Assembly (NCBI GenBank): GCA_002426755.1
Contig: DINI01000031.1
Coordinates: 1 to 64,000 of the forward strand
DNA: 64,000 nucleotides
Direction of reading: 5' to 3'
Source: Flavobacteriaceae bacterium UBA5544
GTDB lineage: Bacteria; Bacteroidota; Bacteroidia; Flavobacteriales; Flavobacteriaceae
Within the stretch, counting starts at the first letter, position 1. Every line of letters starts with the position of its first letter. The notes below the pieces were generated by a model. It was not told the origin of the DNA. It saw only the letters and a list, made by a program, of their open reading frames with translations, and did no database searches. This document shows positions 51,197 to 61,110 of this stretch, in pieces. The position numbers and the translations under genes are program-made.

Positions 51197-53251
51197 ATGA
51201 AACAGTTAATAATTTTAGCTGCTTTTTTCTCTGTTCTCATCGGTCATTCACAAACCAGTGAGATAGATAGTCTCATCCTAAATTTAGCGTACCAAAAACA
51301 AGATTCTACAAAGGTTGACACTTCATTATACCTGATTCAGGCGCTCTATGAAGCCAATGAACCAAAAAAGGCCCTTCTATTTATTGAAGAAACTGAACGT
51401 TTATCAAAGTCATTGAACTACACCAAAGGTTTAGCTGAAGTCAATTATTACAAAGCGCGCATTTATTCAGATAAAAATGACTATTACAATGCGATTGATA
51501 ATTTCTCTAAATCAAAACAATTTTTTCAAAAGATAAATGACACACTTGGGATTGCCAAAATCAACAACAGTTTAGGTCTTATAGAAATTAGTCGTGGAAA
51601 TTATGCTACAGGTTTAGAGCATTCACTCTCAGCCATAAAAATATTTGAAGAGAAAAACCTACGTAAAGACTTAAGCGTTGCATATAACAATTTAGCAGAG
51701 GCCTATTACAACACACAACAAGTAGATAAAGCGTTGGAGTATAACTTTAAAGCACTGAATGTAAGGGAACAATTACGCGACAGTTCTGGCATGAAAATGT
51801 CGAATAAAAATATTGCCATGCTCTATTCAATGCGCAAAGAACATAGAAAAGCGATTGAATATTATGAAACTGTATTGTCGTTATTGAATCCGAATAAGGA
51901 CAAAGCCTTAAGAGGTGAAATTTTACCACGAATCGGTGACCAATATCTCAATTTTAAGGAATATGATAAGGCCGAAGATTATTTAGATGAGGGACTGGCC
52001 TATAATCGTTCCATAAAAAACAATGAAGGAATCCTTCGTGCTTTGAATTCCATTGGTAACCTCCATTTACAGCAAAACAAAACCAAACTCGCAGAATCGC
52101 AAATTCTTGAAGCACATCAATTGGCTAAATCATCTTCCGATAAAAATGAAGTTCTAAAAAATTTGAAATTACTGGTAACTTTGGATTCTACCAGAAACAA
52201 ATTTCAAAGTGCCTTTCAATGGCAACGCCAATATTATGCTCTTAAAGAAGAGCTGGAACAGCAGAACCAACCAAAAATTCCGGTAAATACAGACTCAATA
52301 AAAGAGGATATGTCTGAAAATGGGAATAGGGATTTATTTATTAATTCTGAAGAAAACAATGCAAATAAAAATGAGCTAAAAAAATTAAAAGCCATTTCTT
52401 ATATTTTGATTGCTGCTTTTTTGATTGTTTCGACCATTTTACTTCTTATTTATTTGAAGCGAAAAAATACCGTTAAATATACCCAAGAGCTTGAAGCCAA
52501 AAATGAGCAAATTCAAATTCAGAATGAAGCCATTTTAGAGCAAACACGTCATTTGGAAGACATCAATAAAGCAAAAGACCGTTTGTTTTCTATTGTTTCC
52601 CATGATTTAAAAGATTCTATTTCGTCCATCAAAGGATTCTTGGACTTGCTAAAAGAAGATAGCATCTCGAAAGAAGAATTCAACGAATTGATTCCTGAAT
52701 TGAGTGAAAACGCCAACAATGCATCTTTGCTCCTCTATAATTTATTGAACTGGTCCAAATCCCAAATGCAGAATCTTGAGCCAAACCCAGATTTGTTCAA
52801 TATTCAGGAAGTGTTCCACAATAAGATGAGTTTGGTGGAACCAAAAATTGAGCAAAAACGTATCGTATTGATTGACGAGTCCCAACGAGATTTTGTTTAT
52901 GCCGATAAAAGCATGATCGAAATCGTGATTCAAAACTTGATTACAAATGCTGTAAAATTCAGTAGAGTTGGTGACATTATAACTATTTCCAATAAGGAGC
53001 AAAACGGTAAATCCTTAATTTGCGTAGAAGATACTGGTGTTGGAATGTCTAAAGAAAACCTCAACAAAATTTTCAGAGGGAATAATTTTACAACCGTTGG
53101 CACCAAAAATGAAAAAGGCACTGGTCTAGGCCTCACCATTTGTAAAGAATTGGTAGAACTCAATAAAGGAAGAATTTGGGTAGAAAGCACCCAAAATGTC
53201 GGCAGCAAATTCTATGTTGAATTGCCAAAGGCACAACCTATCAACCAATAA
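51197..53251 (+). CDS. TPR sensor histidine kinase
   Basis: 684 residues. Signal peptide ends GHSQ (about 20). The periplasmic part to about 370 is built of TPR units (LGLIEISRGNYATGLEHSL, YNNLAEAYYNTQQVDKALEY, IAMLYSMRKEHRKAIEYY). TM at about 395-416, a coiled coil, then HisKA with phosphorylated His469 (SIVSHDLKDSISS) and HATPase_c with QNLITNAVKFS, VEDTGVGM and KGTGLGLTI. No response regulator lies beside it, so the partner must be encoded elsewhere. It ends 3 bp from the convergent ctlX. Confidence 0.94.
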   Translation: MKQLIILAAFFSVLIGHSQTSEIDSLILNLAYQKQDSTKVDTSLYLIQALYEANEPKKALLFIEETERLSKSLNYTKGLAEVNYYKARIYSDKNDYYNAIDNFSKSKQFFQKINDTLGIAKINNSLGLIEISRGNYATGLEHSLSAIKIFEEKNLRKDLSVAYNNLAEAYYNTQQVDKALEYNFKALNVREQLRDSSGMKMSNKNIAMLYSMRKEHRKAIEYYETVLSLLNPNKDKALRGEILPRIGDQYLNFKEYDKAEDYLDEGLAYNRSIKNNEGILRALNSIGNLHLQQNKTKLAESQILEAHQLAKSSSDKNEVLKNLKLLVTLDSTRNKFQSAFQWQRQYYALKEELEQQNQPKIPVNTDSIKEDMSENGNRDLFINSEENNANKNELKKLKAISYILIAAFLIVSTILLLIYLKRKNTVKYTQELEAKNEQIQIQNEAILEQTRHLEDINKAKDRLFSIVSHDLKDSISSIKGFLDLLKEDSISKEEFNELIPELSENANNASLLLYNLLNWSKSQMQNLEPNPDLFNIQEVFHNKMSLVEPKIEQKRIVLIDESQRDFVYADKSMIEIVIQNLITNAVKFSRVGDIITISNKEQNGKSLICVEDTGVGMSKENLNKIFRGNNFTTVGTKNEKGTGLGLTICKELVELNKGRIWVESTQNVGSKFYVELPKAQPINQ

Positions 53252-53254
53252 TTT

Positions 53255-54190
53255 TTAGGCTTCTTTCGGCAAGAACACTTCCGCCATCATACAACGCGCA
53301 CTTCCGCCTCCACACGTTTCTATCGTTTCTAAATCGCTCGATAAAATTTCACAGTGCATGGATATTTTTGAAATCTGCAACGTTGTCAAACTATCATGAG
53401 CAGATTTGCTCATGACCAAAATTCGTTTATCATCTTTCCCTCTTACCTGAAGCATGTTCCCAGCGAAGTTCGCCATTTGAGCTTCTGTTATTTCAATGAT
53501 TTCCTTTTTGCTTTCCTTTAAATGTTTTATGACATTTTTTTTGTCGTGTTTGTCGTCGATGCAGTCTAAACAAATCACAGCAAAAGTTTCCGCAATGCAC
53601 ATCATCACATTTGTGTGGTAAATTGGAAGCCGTCTCCCCTCTACCGTTTGATTGGCAACAAAAACAATTGGTGTATATTCAAAATCTTCACAAAATTCAA
53701 TAAACAACTCTTCATCAGCACGCGGGGACAATGCACAATAAGCCATTCCATTGACTCTATCCAAAACCACACTTCCGGTTCCCTCCAAAAAATAGCCGTC
53801 TTCTTCTGCACTGGTATAATCAACAATATTTTCAATGTGAAATCCATCTTTTTCCAAGCTCATAAAAACTTCTTCCCGACGTTCTTTTCTTCTGTTTTCA
53901 GCAAACATTGGATACATTGCCACATCTCCATTTTCATGAAAACTCACCCAATTATTGGGGAAAATAGAATCTGGTGTGTCCATTAATTTATCATCCTGTT
54001 CCACAATGACAGTGACACCCGCATCTTTCAATTTTTTGACAAAAGTGTCAAATTCTGCTTGTGCCTTTGCATTGATTTCTGCATTTTTCAAATCTAAATC
54101 TTCCTGAAAATAATTATTGACAGCTGTTTGTTCATTCATCCTAAAACTTATGGGACGAATCATCAAAATGGTATTTGTTGTTTGGTGCAT
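53255..54190 (-). CDS. ctlX: Citrulline-utilisation type amidinotransferase/hydrolase (CtlX)
   Basis: A 311-residue guanidine-group-modifying enzyme of the arginine deiminase / amidinotransferase fold. The substrate-binding stretch is DTPDSIFPNNWVSFH; the catalytic His is in YHTNVMM and the nucleophile is Cys293 (ETCGGGSARC). MxPxxFRMNEQTAVNNYFQ at the N-terminus is typical of the CtlX group, in which citrulline or arginine is broken down. Cytoplasmic, single gene, with a -7 box 22 bp upstream. Confidence 0.9.
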   Translation of the reverse strand: MHQTTNTILMIRPISFRMNEQTAVNNYFQEDLDLKNAEINAKAQAEFDTFVKKLKDAGVTVIVEQDDKLMDTPDSIFPNNWVSFHENGDVAMYPMFAENRRKERREEVFMSLEKDGFHIENIVDYTSAEEDGYFLEGTGSVVLDRVNGMAYCALSPRADEELFIEFCEDFEYTPIVFVANQTVEGRRLPIYHTNVMMCIAETFAVICLDCIDDKHDKKNVIKHLKESKKEIIEITEAQMANFAGNMLQVRGKDDKRILVMSKSAHDSLTTLQISKISMHCEILSSDLETIETCGGGSARCMMAEVFLPKEA

Positions 54191-54211
54191 ATTGGTAATG
54201 ATTTACAAGTG

Positions 54212-54219
54212 CAAAATTA
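54212..54219 (-). promoter_or_regulatory. Promoter -7 box of ctlX
   Basis: TAATTTTG on the minus strand, 21 bases before the ctlX ATG, fits TAnnTTTG. Confidence 0.5.
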
Positions 54220-54256
54220 GTTTAAATTGATTAAGTTTATGAGTAAATCTCTCAAA

Positions 54257-55990
54257 ATGAAAAAACTTCTTTTATTAGTTATAATATCCAGTTCTTGTTT
54301 GGCTCAAAAAGCAAATCGTTCGAACAATTTTATAACCGTTTTTGAACAAAGTGGCGGCTTGGAAACGGCGACCTATCAGCAAACAATTGAATATTACACC
54401 AACTTATCTAAAAACTATCCTCAAATTTCGATTACACCTATTGGCGAAACAGATTCAGGTCAGCCTCTGCATATTGTGACTTTAAATCCTGATGCGATTT
54501 TTGAATATGAAACAATTCGGAATACAAAGCGAATTCTACTTATCAACAACGGAATACACCCTGGCGAATCTGATGGGATTGATGCCACGATGATGCTTTT
54601 CAGAGATTTGGTTCAAGGTAAAATTGAAATGCCTAAAACAACTGTTTTGGTAACGATTCCCATTTATAATATTGGAGGTAGTCTAAATAGGAATTCCACA
54701 ACTAGAACCAATCAAAATGGTCCAAAAGAATACGGCTTTAGAGGCAACGCCAGGAATTATGATTTGAATAGAGATTTTATTAAAAGTGATACCAAAAACG
54801 CTCGGACATTTGCACAGATTTTCCATTTGGTCCAACCTGATGTGTTTATAGATAATCATGTGAGCAATGGAGCGGATTATCAATACACATTGACACATTT
54901 ATTCACACAACATGATAAATTGGGAGGTGAATTAGGCAACTACTTGCATACTCAAATGATGCCAACCCTTGAGCAAAAGTTAGCTTATAAAGAGTGGGAT
55001 ATTACACCATATGTCAATGTATTCAATGAAGTTCCTGAATCAGGGTTTAGCCAGTTTTTTGATTCGCCACGTTATTCCACAGGTTACACAACACTTTGGA
55101 ATACGTTGGGAATGATGGTCGAAACACACATGCTAAAACCTTATAAACAACGTGTTGAAGGCACTTATGAATTGTTGAAAAGCATGATAGAGATTATTGA
55201 AAAAGACTCAGAAAAAATAAAAACAATACGTGCAGAAGCATTTCGCTCCAATCAAAATAGAGCAACCTATCCTTTAGATTGGACAATTGATACTACAAGG
55301 ACCTCAACACTACGCTTTAAGGGTTTTGAAGGAAATATGATTCCGAGCGAGATTACGGGAGCGCAACGATTAAAATATGATCGAAGCAAACCTTTCACAA
55401 AAGATGTTGTGTATCAAAACTATTTCAAGCCAACTATTGAAGTAACGGTGCCAAAGGCTTACATCATTCCACAAGGTTGGTGGAATGTCCTCGATTTATT
55501 AAAATTGAATAAAGTCGAAATGAAACCATTTGACAAGGACACAATCATTACAATAGAAAGTTATAAAATCGATGCTTATGAAACACGAAATCAAGCGTAC
55601 GAAGGTCATTATTCTCATTATAATACTAAAATCATTTCGTCAGAAAAGAAAATGACCTTCATGAAAGGTGATTATTACATTGAAACAAATCAACAAGCAT
55701 TCAGATATCTTTTGGAAACTTTGGAACCACAAGCACCAGATTCGTTTTTCAACTGGAATTTTTTCGATACTATTTTGCAACAGAAAGAAGGGTTTTCACC
55801 TTACGTTTGGGAGGATATGGCATCGGATCTATTAAAAAACAATGAAGAATTGAAAGGAGCGTTTGAGGCTAAAAAGAAGGACGAACCAGAGTTTGCGAAG
55901 AATTGGTATTTGCAGTTAGATTGGTTGCATAAGCAAAGTCCAAACTATGAAAAGGCGCATTTACAGTATCCTGTTTATCGGGTAAAATAA
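54257..55990 (+). CDS. M14 family zinc carboxypeptidase, secreted
   Basis: About 577 residues. The ATG at 54257 gives a compact signal peptide (MKKLLLLVIISSSCLAQ); ATG 54239 would add six residues. The M14 zinc site is HPGESDG (His and Glu) with the third ligand in IDNHVSNGADYQY, and the catalytic Glu is in MVETHMLKPY. GNARNYDLNRDF is the substrate-binding stretch. A large C-terminal region (about 350-577) has no named domain. It probably removes C-terminal residues from exported or foreign peptides. Confidence 0.9.
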   Translation: MKKLLLLVIISSSCLAQKANRSNNFITVFEQSGGLETATYQQTIEYYTNLSKNYPQISITPIGETDSGQPLHIVTLNPDAIFEYETIRNTKRILLINNGIHPGESDGIDATMMLFRDLVQGKIEMPKTTVLVTIPIYNIGGSLNRNSTTRTNQNGPKEYGFRGNARNYDLNRDFIKSDTKNARTFAQIFHLVQPDVFIDNHVSNGADYQYTLTHLFTQHDKLGGELGNYLHTQMMPTLEQKLAYKEWDITPYVNVFNEVPESGFSQFFDSPRYSTGYTTLWNTLGMMVETHMLKPYKQRVEGTYELLKSMIEIIEKDSEKIKTIRAEAFRSNQNRATYPLDWTIDTTRTSTLRFKGFEGNMIPSEITGAQRLKYDRSKPFTKDVVYQNYFKPTIEVTVPKAYIIPQGWWNVLDLLKLNKVEMKPFDKDTIITIESYKIDAYETRNQAYEGHYSHYNTKIISSEKKMTFMKGDYYIETNQQAFRYLLETLEPQAPDSFFNWNFFDTILQQKEGFSPYVWEDMASDLLKNNEELKGAFEAKKKDEPEFAKNWYLQLDWLHKQSPNYEKAHLQYPVYRVK

Positions 55991-56000
55991 TTAAAAATCC

Positions 56001-56582
56001 CTACACCAACACCTTAATATTAGCATAAGAATTCTCCATAGCTTCGACTGTTTGCTTTGGATTCAACCATTCCACTTTGGTAATGCCTTCTTCTTCTTGA
56101 GGCTCCAATTTGCCAGTGTAATTGGAGGTCATTTCAAACCAATAGGTGATTTTAATCTTATGCCGTCCGTTGCGTTTAAAAATATGGTAAGTAGTTTCTA
56201 AAGGTTTAACAATTTTCAATCCAGTAACATTGGTTTCCTCCTCCACTTCACGCAAAGATGTTTCTTCAATACTTTCTTTACCTTCCACTTTTCCTTTGGG
56301 CAAATCCCATTTATCATTACGATAAATAAAAAGTATGTCACCGTTAGCGTTCAATACTTTTCCTCCTCCCGCCACAATGTTGGGAAGTTTTTTTAAAAAT
56401 TTCTTGAGAAGCTTTCTATCGTTTTTTCCAATGAGCCTGACACCTTCTAGAGAGGTCGTATTTAATTCCTTGATGACTTTACCTATATGAACCGTGTCCA
56501 AAAGATAGTTTTTAAAGTTGGTTTCAAAACCAACTTCGGTAGTCAGAATGATAGGCTTGTCATTGACAAAAATTGTAGTCAT
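56001..56582 (-). CDS. Nudix hydrolase
   Basis: 193 residues. The Nudix box is GKVEGKESIEETSLREVEEE, with the metal-binding Glu residues of REVEEE, in the second half; the N-terminal about 65 residues are a separate region without a name. The order WDLPKGKVEGKESIEE ... ETTYHIF ... KITYWFEM fits the YfcD/ADP-ribose pyrophosphatase-like group, but the substrate is unknown. Divergent from pyrE. Confidence 0.9.
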   Translation of the reverse strand: MTTIFVNDKPIILTTEVGFETNFKNYLLDTVHIGKVIKELNTTSLEGVRLIGKNDRKLLKKFLKKLPNIVAGGGKVLNANGDILFIYRNDKWDLPKGKVEGKESIEETSLREVEEETNVTGLKIVKPLETTYHIFKRNGRHKIKITYWFEMTSNYTGKLEPQEEEGITKVEWLNPKQTVEAMENSYANIKVLV

Positions 56583-56615
56583 CAGGTGGCTAACATTTTT
56601 CTTTGATTGGTAAAA

Positions 56616-56632
56616 ATATCAATTTTTGATAT
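56616..56632. promoter_or_regulatory. 17-bp perfect palindrome between the Nudix and pyrE genes
   Basis: Arms ATATCAA / TTGATAT around TTT, between divergent genes. It could be an operator or chance in AT-rich DNA. Confidence 0.3.
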
Positions 56633-56694
56633 ATGACCATACTTTTAAAAATAATTTTCTGTGAATTTTCAAAATAAGGTTTCACAATTTTGTT

Positions 56695-56702
56695 TAGTTT
56701 TG
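56695..56702 (+). promoter_or_regulatory. Promoter -7 box of pyrE
   Basis: TAGTTTTG fits TAnnTTTG and ends 4 bases before the pyrE ATG; leaderless transcript likely. Confidence 0.55.
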
Positions 56703-56706
56703 CGAC

Positions 56707-57351
56707 ATGATTTTTGACAAAGCTACCGCCAAACAAACTGCTAAATTATTATTGCAGATTAATGCCATAAAACTTCAACCTAATAAGCCTTTTACGTGGG
56801 CATCAGGATGGAAATCACCAATTTATTGCGACAATAGAATCGTGCTTTCATTTCCTCCTATCCGCAACTACATTAGGGAGACCATGGCAAAACAGATTGA
56901 GAAACAATACGGAAAACCTGATGTTATTGCTGGTGTCGCAACTGGAGCCATTGGTATCGGCATATTGGTTGCTGAATATCTTGGGTTGCCATTTGTATAT
57001 GTAAGACCTGAAGCTAAAAGTCATGGGCGCCAGAATCAAATCGAAGGATTTATTGAGAGTGGACAAAATGTCGTGGTGGTAGAAGATTTAATCAGTACAG
57101 GAAAAAGCAGTCTGAATGCTGTAAAAGCCTTAAAAGAAGCTGGTGTGAATGTCAAAGGAATGGTAGCGATATTTTCTTATGGTTTTGAAGTCGCCAAAAA
57201 TAATTTTAGTCAAGACAATGTAACATTACAAACATTGAGCAACTACGAAAGTCTGCTGGAACAAGCGTTGGACACAAAATATATAACCACGGAAGAACAA
57301 GACATTTTAGCAACTTGGAACGCCAATCCCAGCGAATGGAATGGGTTTTGA
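56707..57351 (+). CDS. pyrE: Orotate phosphoribosyltransferase
   Basis: Joins orotate and PRPP to orotidine monophosphate in pyrimidine synthesis (EC 2.4.2.10), 214 residues. The PRPP loop VVVVEDLISTGKSS is at 122-134; the flexible loop is VRPEAKSHGRQNQIEG and FTWASGWKSPIYCDNR binds the ring. Full length, with the normal start. SRPBCC gene follows 98 bp downstream. Confidence 0.97.
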   Translation: MIFDKATAKQTAKLLLQINAIKLQPNKPFTWASGWKSPIYCDNRIVLSFPPIRNYIRETMAKQIEKQYGKPDVIAGVATGAIGIGILVAEYLGLPFVYVRPEAKSHGRQNQIEGFIESGQNVVVVEDLISTGKSSLNAVKALKEAGVNVKGMVAIFSYGFEVAKNNFSQDNVTLQTLSNYESLLEQALDTKYITTEEQDILATWNANPSEWNGF

Positions 57352-57449
57352 TTAACGTAAAGTGGTTTAGTTGTATGTCATGGAGTCGATAAAACTTAAC
57401 TATGTGCAACTTTTAAACTAAACAACATATAATTTAAAAAATCACAGTA

Positions 57450-57845
57450 ATGAAATTAGATTCTCCAAAACAAACCATAGAAAAGTCACCCCAAGAAGTT
57501 TTTGATTTTTTAAGCGATGTCAAAAATTTCGAAAAATTAATGCCCGAAAACATTAGTAAATTTGAAATGTTGAGTGAAGACACATTTATCTTTGCCCTAA
57601 AGGGAATGCCAGAAATTGAGCTTAAAAAAAAAGAAGTCGTTCCTCCAAATAAAATCGTACTTGGTGCAGCAGGTGGAAAATTGGATTTTTCACTTACCGG
57701 ACATATCACAGAAATCACTCCAACAACTAGTGAAGTTCAGCTAGTTTTTGAAGGTGAGTTTAATGCCATGATGGCTATGATGATTAAAGGTCCTATCAAT
57801 AAATTCATCGAAACCTTGACAACCAATATCCCTAAATCCATTTAA
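57450..57845 (+). CDS. SRPBCC (START-like) family protein
   Basis: 131 residues with the ligand-pocket fold of the polyketide-cyclase/CoxG group: SPKQTIEKSPQEVFDFLSDVKNFEKLMPE at the start, a central LKGMPEIELKKKE, and MMAMMIKGPINKFIETLT as the final helix. The ligand is unknown. It is likely co-transcribed with pyrE and its stop overlaps the convergent birA by 4 bp. Confidence 0.9.
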   Translation: MKLDSPKQTIEKSPQEVFDFLSDVKNFEKLMPENISKFEMLSEDTFIFALKGMPEIELKKKEVVPPNKIVLGAAGGKLDFSLTGHITEITPTTSEVQLVFEGEFNAMMAMMIKGPINKFIETLTTNIPKSI

Positions 57846-58573
57846 TACAAAAGGGTTATTTCTTTTAAGTCAAATTCTTTAACAGAAGCATCTTCAATTT
57901 TTACTCGCAGGTTTCCTGCATCAGAAATTCCCAAAATAATTCCTGAAAACAAGTCTGCATTTGCGCTTTTAAAAGTTGAAGGTTTATCTTTTCTAAAAAG
58001 ATGATGCTCATATTCGTCTTTGAGCTGTTTAAACTGACCTTTTTTCAGAAGTTGAAAATGCAATTCCAATTGTGTTAAGATGCCTTGTAATACTTCTTCC
58101 AAATCGAACACTTTCCCTGAAATCAATAATAAAGAGGATGCATTTGGTAAATCTCCAAACTCTGTTTGATTGACATTCAGCCCAAAACCAATAATCGAAG
58201 CTTGCAAATGATTTTGCTTTATGACATTTTCAATCAATATACCGGCAAGTTTCTTGTTGTCTGCCAAAATGTCGTTAGGCCACTTGACCTTTAATTTTTT
58301 GATTTGCAATAGTTTCAAAGTCTTAAAAATTGACAAAGAAACAACGATGCTGATATAAAAACTATGCTCAACTTTTAAGAAAGAAACATCCTTAAACACA
58401 CTGACTATAAGGTTTTTGGACTCTTGTGAAGTCCATTGCGTCCCCATCTGACCTCTACCATTTGTTTGATAGTTCGCCATCACCACAGTATAATCTTCAA
58501 CCTTGTCCTTCACGCTTAATTGTCGCAAAAAAGAATTGGTAGAATCAATGGCATCAAGTTTGATTATACGCAT
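57842..58573 (-). CDS. birA: Biotin--[acetyl-CoA-carboxylase] ligase
   Basis: Attaches biotin to carboxylases through biotinyl-AMP (EC 6.3.4.15), 243 residues. The biotin-binding motif TNGRGQMGTQW and KWPNDI/LAGILIE are visible. There is no N-terminal helix-turn-helix, so this is the short, non-repressor type usual in Bacteroidota. Divergent from rsfS. Confidence 0.95.
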   Translation of the reverse strand: MRIIKLDAIDSTNSFLRQLSVKDKVEDYTVVMANYQTNGRGQMGTQWTSQESKNLIVSVFKDVSFLKVEHSFYISIVVSLSIFKTLKLLQIKKLKVKWPNDILADNKKLAGILIENVIKQNHLQASIIGFGLNVNQTEFGDLPNASSLLLISGKVFDLEEVLQGILTQLELHFQLLKKGQFKQLKDEYEHHLFRKDKPSTFKSANADLFSGIILGISDAGNLRVKIEDASVKEFDLKEITLLY

Positions 58574-58642
58574 ATAGTGTTAGTTTAAGGAAATTATGGT
58601 TTTCTTAAGATTAATAAAAGCTCAAAAGAACTAAAAAAATAA

Positions 58643-58650
58643 TAACTTTG
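58643..58650 (+). promoter_or_regulatory. Promoter -7 box of rsfS
   Basis: TAACTTTG, 22 bases before the rsfS ATG, fits TAnnTTTG. Confidence 0.55.
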
Positions 58651-58672
58651 CACAAAATTGTAAACTAATTTG

Positions 58673-59044
58673 ATGGCGAAAAACGATAATAACGCAGACC
58701 AGTTGATAACAGTAATATTGGGTGGTATAGAAGATGTAAAAGGAAAAGATATTAAAATTCTTGATTTAAGGGAATTGGAAAATACTGTTTGTGATTATTT
58801 CATTATTTGTGAAGGAACTTCAAACACACAGGTAAATGCCATCGTCAATTCCGTTCAAAAAAAGGTAAGCAAGCAACTTAAAGACCATCCTTGGCATGTA
58901 GAAGGTAGTGACAATGCCGAATGGGTCTTAATGGATTACGTGAATGTTGTGGTGCATGTGTTCCAAAAACACATCAGACAATATTATGATATTGAGAGCC
59001 TTTGGGGAGACGCAAAAACTACCATTATAGAAACAAGTTACTAA
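58673..59044 (+). CDS. rsfS: Ribosome silencing factor RsfS
   Basis: 123 residues. RsfS binds ribosomal protein L14 and blocks subunit joining in slow growth. The family pattern is KDIKILDLRELENTVCDYFIICEGTSN followed by WVLMDYVNVVVHVFQKHIRQYYDIESLWGDA. The ATG at 58673 was preferred over an upstream TTG. It is 7 bp upstream of ftsH, so they form an operon. Confidence 0.94.
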   Translation: MAKNDNNADQLITVILGGIEDVKGKDIKILDLRELENTVCDYFIICEGTSNTQVNAIVNSVQKKVSKQLKDHPWHVEGSDNAEWVLMDYVNVVVHVFQKHIRQYYDIESLWGDAKTTIIETSY

Positions 59045-59051
59045 AAAGCAC

Positions 59052-61091
59052 ATGGCAAACGAAAATAAAAATTTAAATAAAAAACCAAAATTGAATCCGT
59101 ATTGGATTTACGGGGTGATTATCGCTGTTTTTTTTGGTATCCAAATATTTTCTGGAGGTTTTGGCGGACAGGATGCAGCCACTACAACTCCTTCACAATT
59201 TTTTGATTATTTGAAAAAAGGTGATGTAAGCAAAGTTGTTATTGTCAATAATCGTGAAGCAAAAGTCTATATTACTGATGAAGCGTTAAAGACTGAAACT
59301 CACAAGAAAACAAAGCCAAACAGCATTTTACCAACTTTGACTCCGCCTCCGAATTATAAATTTGAATTTGGCGATTTGGCACTTTTTCAAGAAGAAATTA
59401 ATAAAATCATCAACGAAAACAATTTAACAAACACCAAGGTTACCTTTGAAACAGAACATAATGTGTGGGGAGACTTTTTGTTGACATTATTGCCTTTTGT
59501 ATTGATCATTGGTGTATGGATTTTCATCATGCGTCGTATGTCTTCCGGTGCTGGAGGAGGAGCTGGTGGACAGATTTTCAATATCGGAAAATCGAAAGCC
59601 AAACTCTTTGATGAAAATACAGATGTAAAAACTTCTTTCAGAGACGTTGCAGGTTTGGAAGGTGCCAAAGAAGAAGTTCAAGAAATTGTTGATTTCTTAA
59701 AAAACCCAGAAAAGTACACGTCTTTAGGTGGAAAAATCCCAAAAGGGGCACTTCTTGTTGGACCTCCAGGAACAGGTAAAACATTGTTGGCTAAAGCCGT
59801 TGCTGGTGAAGCTAAAGTTCCTTTTTTCTCATTATCAGGTTCAGATTTCGTGGAAATGTTTGTTGGTGTCGGAGCTTCCCGTGTTAGGGACTTATTCAAA
59901 CAAGCGAAAGAAAAATCACCTGCCATCATTTTTATTGATGAGATTGACGCCATTGGTAGAGCAAGAGGAAAAAATAATTTTTCAGGGTCTAATGATGAGC
60001 GTGAAAATACATTAAATCAGCTTTTGACAGAAATGGATGGTTTTGGGACTAATACTAATGTTATTGTATTGGCGGCAACCAACAGAGCAGATGTATTGGA
60101 CAAAGCCTTGATGCGTGCTGGTCGTTTTGATAGACAAATTTTTGTTGATTTACCAGATATAAGAGAACGTAAAGAGATTTTCGAAGTCCATTTAAGACCG
60201 ATTAAAAAGGCCGAAGATTTAGATATTGATTTTCTTGCACGCCAAACACCAGGGTTTTCTGGAGCTGATATTGCCAACGTTTGTAATGAAGCTGCATTGA
60301 TTGCTGCGCGTAAAGGCAAAAAGGCAGTGAATAAACAAGATTTCTTGGATGCCGTAGATAGAATCATCGGAGGATTGGAAAAGAAAAACAAAATCGTGAC
60401 TCCATCAGAAAAGCGAGCTGTTGCTTTCCATGAGGCTGGACACGCAACCATCAGCTGGATGTTGGAACACGCTGCTCCATTGGTAAAAGTTACTATTGTG
60501 CCACGGGGTCGTTCATTAGGTGCTGCTTGGTACTTACCAGAAGAACGCTTGATTGTCAGAACAGAACAGATGCTTGATGAAATGTGTGCGGCGCTTGGAG
60601 GAAGAGCGGCAGAACAGGTCATCTTTGGAAAAATTTCGACTGGTGCATTAAGCGACCTTGAAAAAGTAACCAAACAAGCCAGGGCGATGGTCACCATTTA
60701 TGGCTTAAGCGAAAAAGTTGGAAATCTCACTTACTATGATTCTTCAGGACAGAATGAGATGGGTTTCACAAAACCTTACAGCGAACAAACCGCAGAGTTG
60801 ATAGATAAAGAAATTTCAAGCATTATTGAAGAACAATATCAAAGAGCCATAAAATTGCTGGAAGAAAACAAAGATAAGCTAACGGAATTGGCAGAGGTCC
60901 TTTTGGAGAAAGAGGTCATCTTCAAAGACAACTTGGAAAAAATCTTTGGTAAGCGATTGTTTGAAAAAGAAGAGATATTGGAAGATATCGAAAAAGTATC
61001 TAGAAGTGCAGTCTATGAAGATGATAGTGAAACTTCTGACAATAATTCCAAAAACATTTCAGAAGAAGTCAAGGATGACTTGCTAAAGTAA
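59052..61091 (+). CDS. ftsH: ATP-dependent zinc metalloprotease FtsH
   Basis: Hexameric membrane-bound AAA+ protease that degrades unassembled membrane proteins and regulatory proteins. 679 residues: TM at about 16-34 and 138-158, periplasmic loop between, Walker A GPPGTGKT (237-244), Walker B FIDEIDAIG, SRH with NRADVLDKAL, and the zinc site HEAGH (460-464). The C-terminal about 40 residues are acidic and variable. A strong hairpin follows the stop, so the lower genes have their own promoter. Confidence 0.97.
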   Translation: MANENKNLNKKPKLNPYWIYGVIIAVFFGIQIFSGGFGGQDAATTTPSQFFDYLKKGDVSKVVIVNNREAKVYITDEALKTETHKKTKPNSILPTLTPPPNYKFEFGDLALFQEEINKIINENNLTNTKVTFETEHNVWGDFLLTLLPFVLIIGVWIFIMRRMSSGAGGGAGGQIFNIGKSKAKLFDENTDVKTSFRDVAGLEGAKEEVQEIVDFLKNPEKYTSLGGKIPKGALLVGPPGTGKTLLAKAVAGEAKVPFFSLSGSDFVEMFVGVGASRVRDLFKQAKEKSPAIIFIDEIDAIGRARGKNNFSGSNDERENTLNQLLTEMDGFGTNTNVIVLAATNRADVLDKALMRAGRFDRQIFVDLPDIRERKEIFEVHLRPIKKAEDLDIDFLARQTPGFSGADIANVCNEAALIAARKGKKAVNKQDFLDAVDRIIGGLEKKNKIVTPSEKRAVAFHEAGHATISWMLEHAAPLVKVTIVPRGRSLGAAWYLPEERLIVRTEQMLDEMCAALGGRAAEQVIFGKISTGALSDLEKVTKQARAMVTIYGLSEKVGNLTYYDSSGQNEMGFTKPYSEQTAELIDKEISSIIEEQYQRAIKLLEENKDKLTELAEVLLEKEVIFKDNLEKIFGKRLFEKEEILEDIEKVSRSAVYEDDSETSDNNSKNISEEVKDDLLK

Positions 61092-61110
61092 GAAATGCCA
61101 ATGAAAATAT

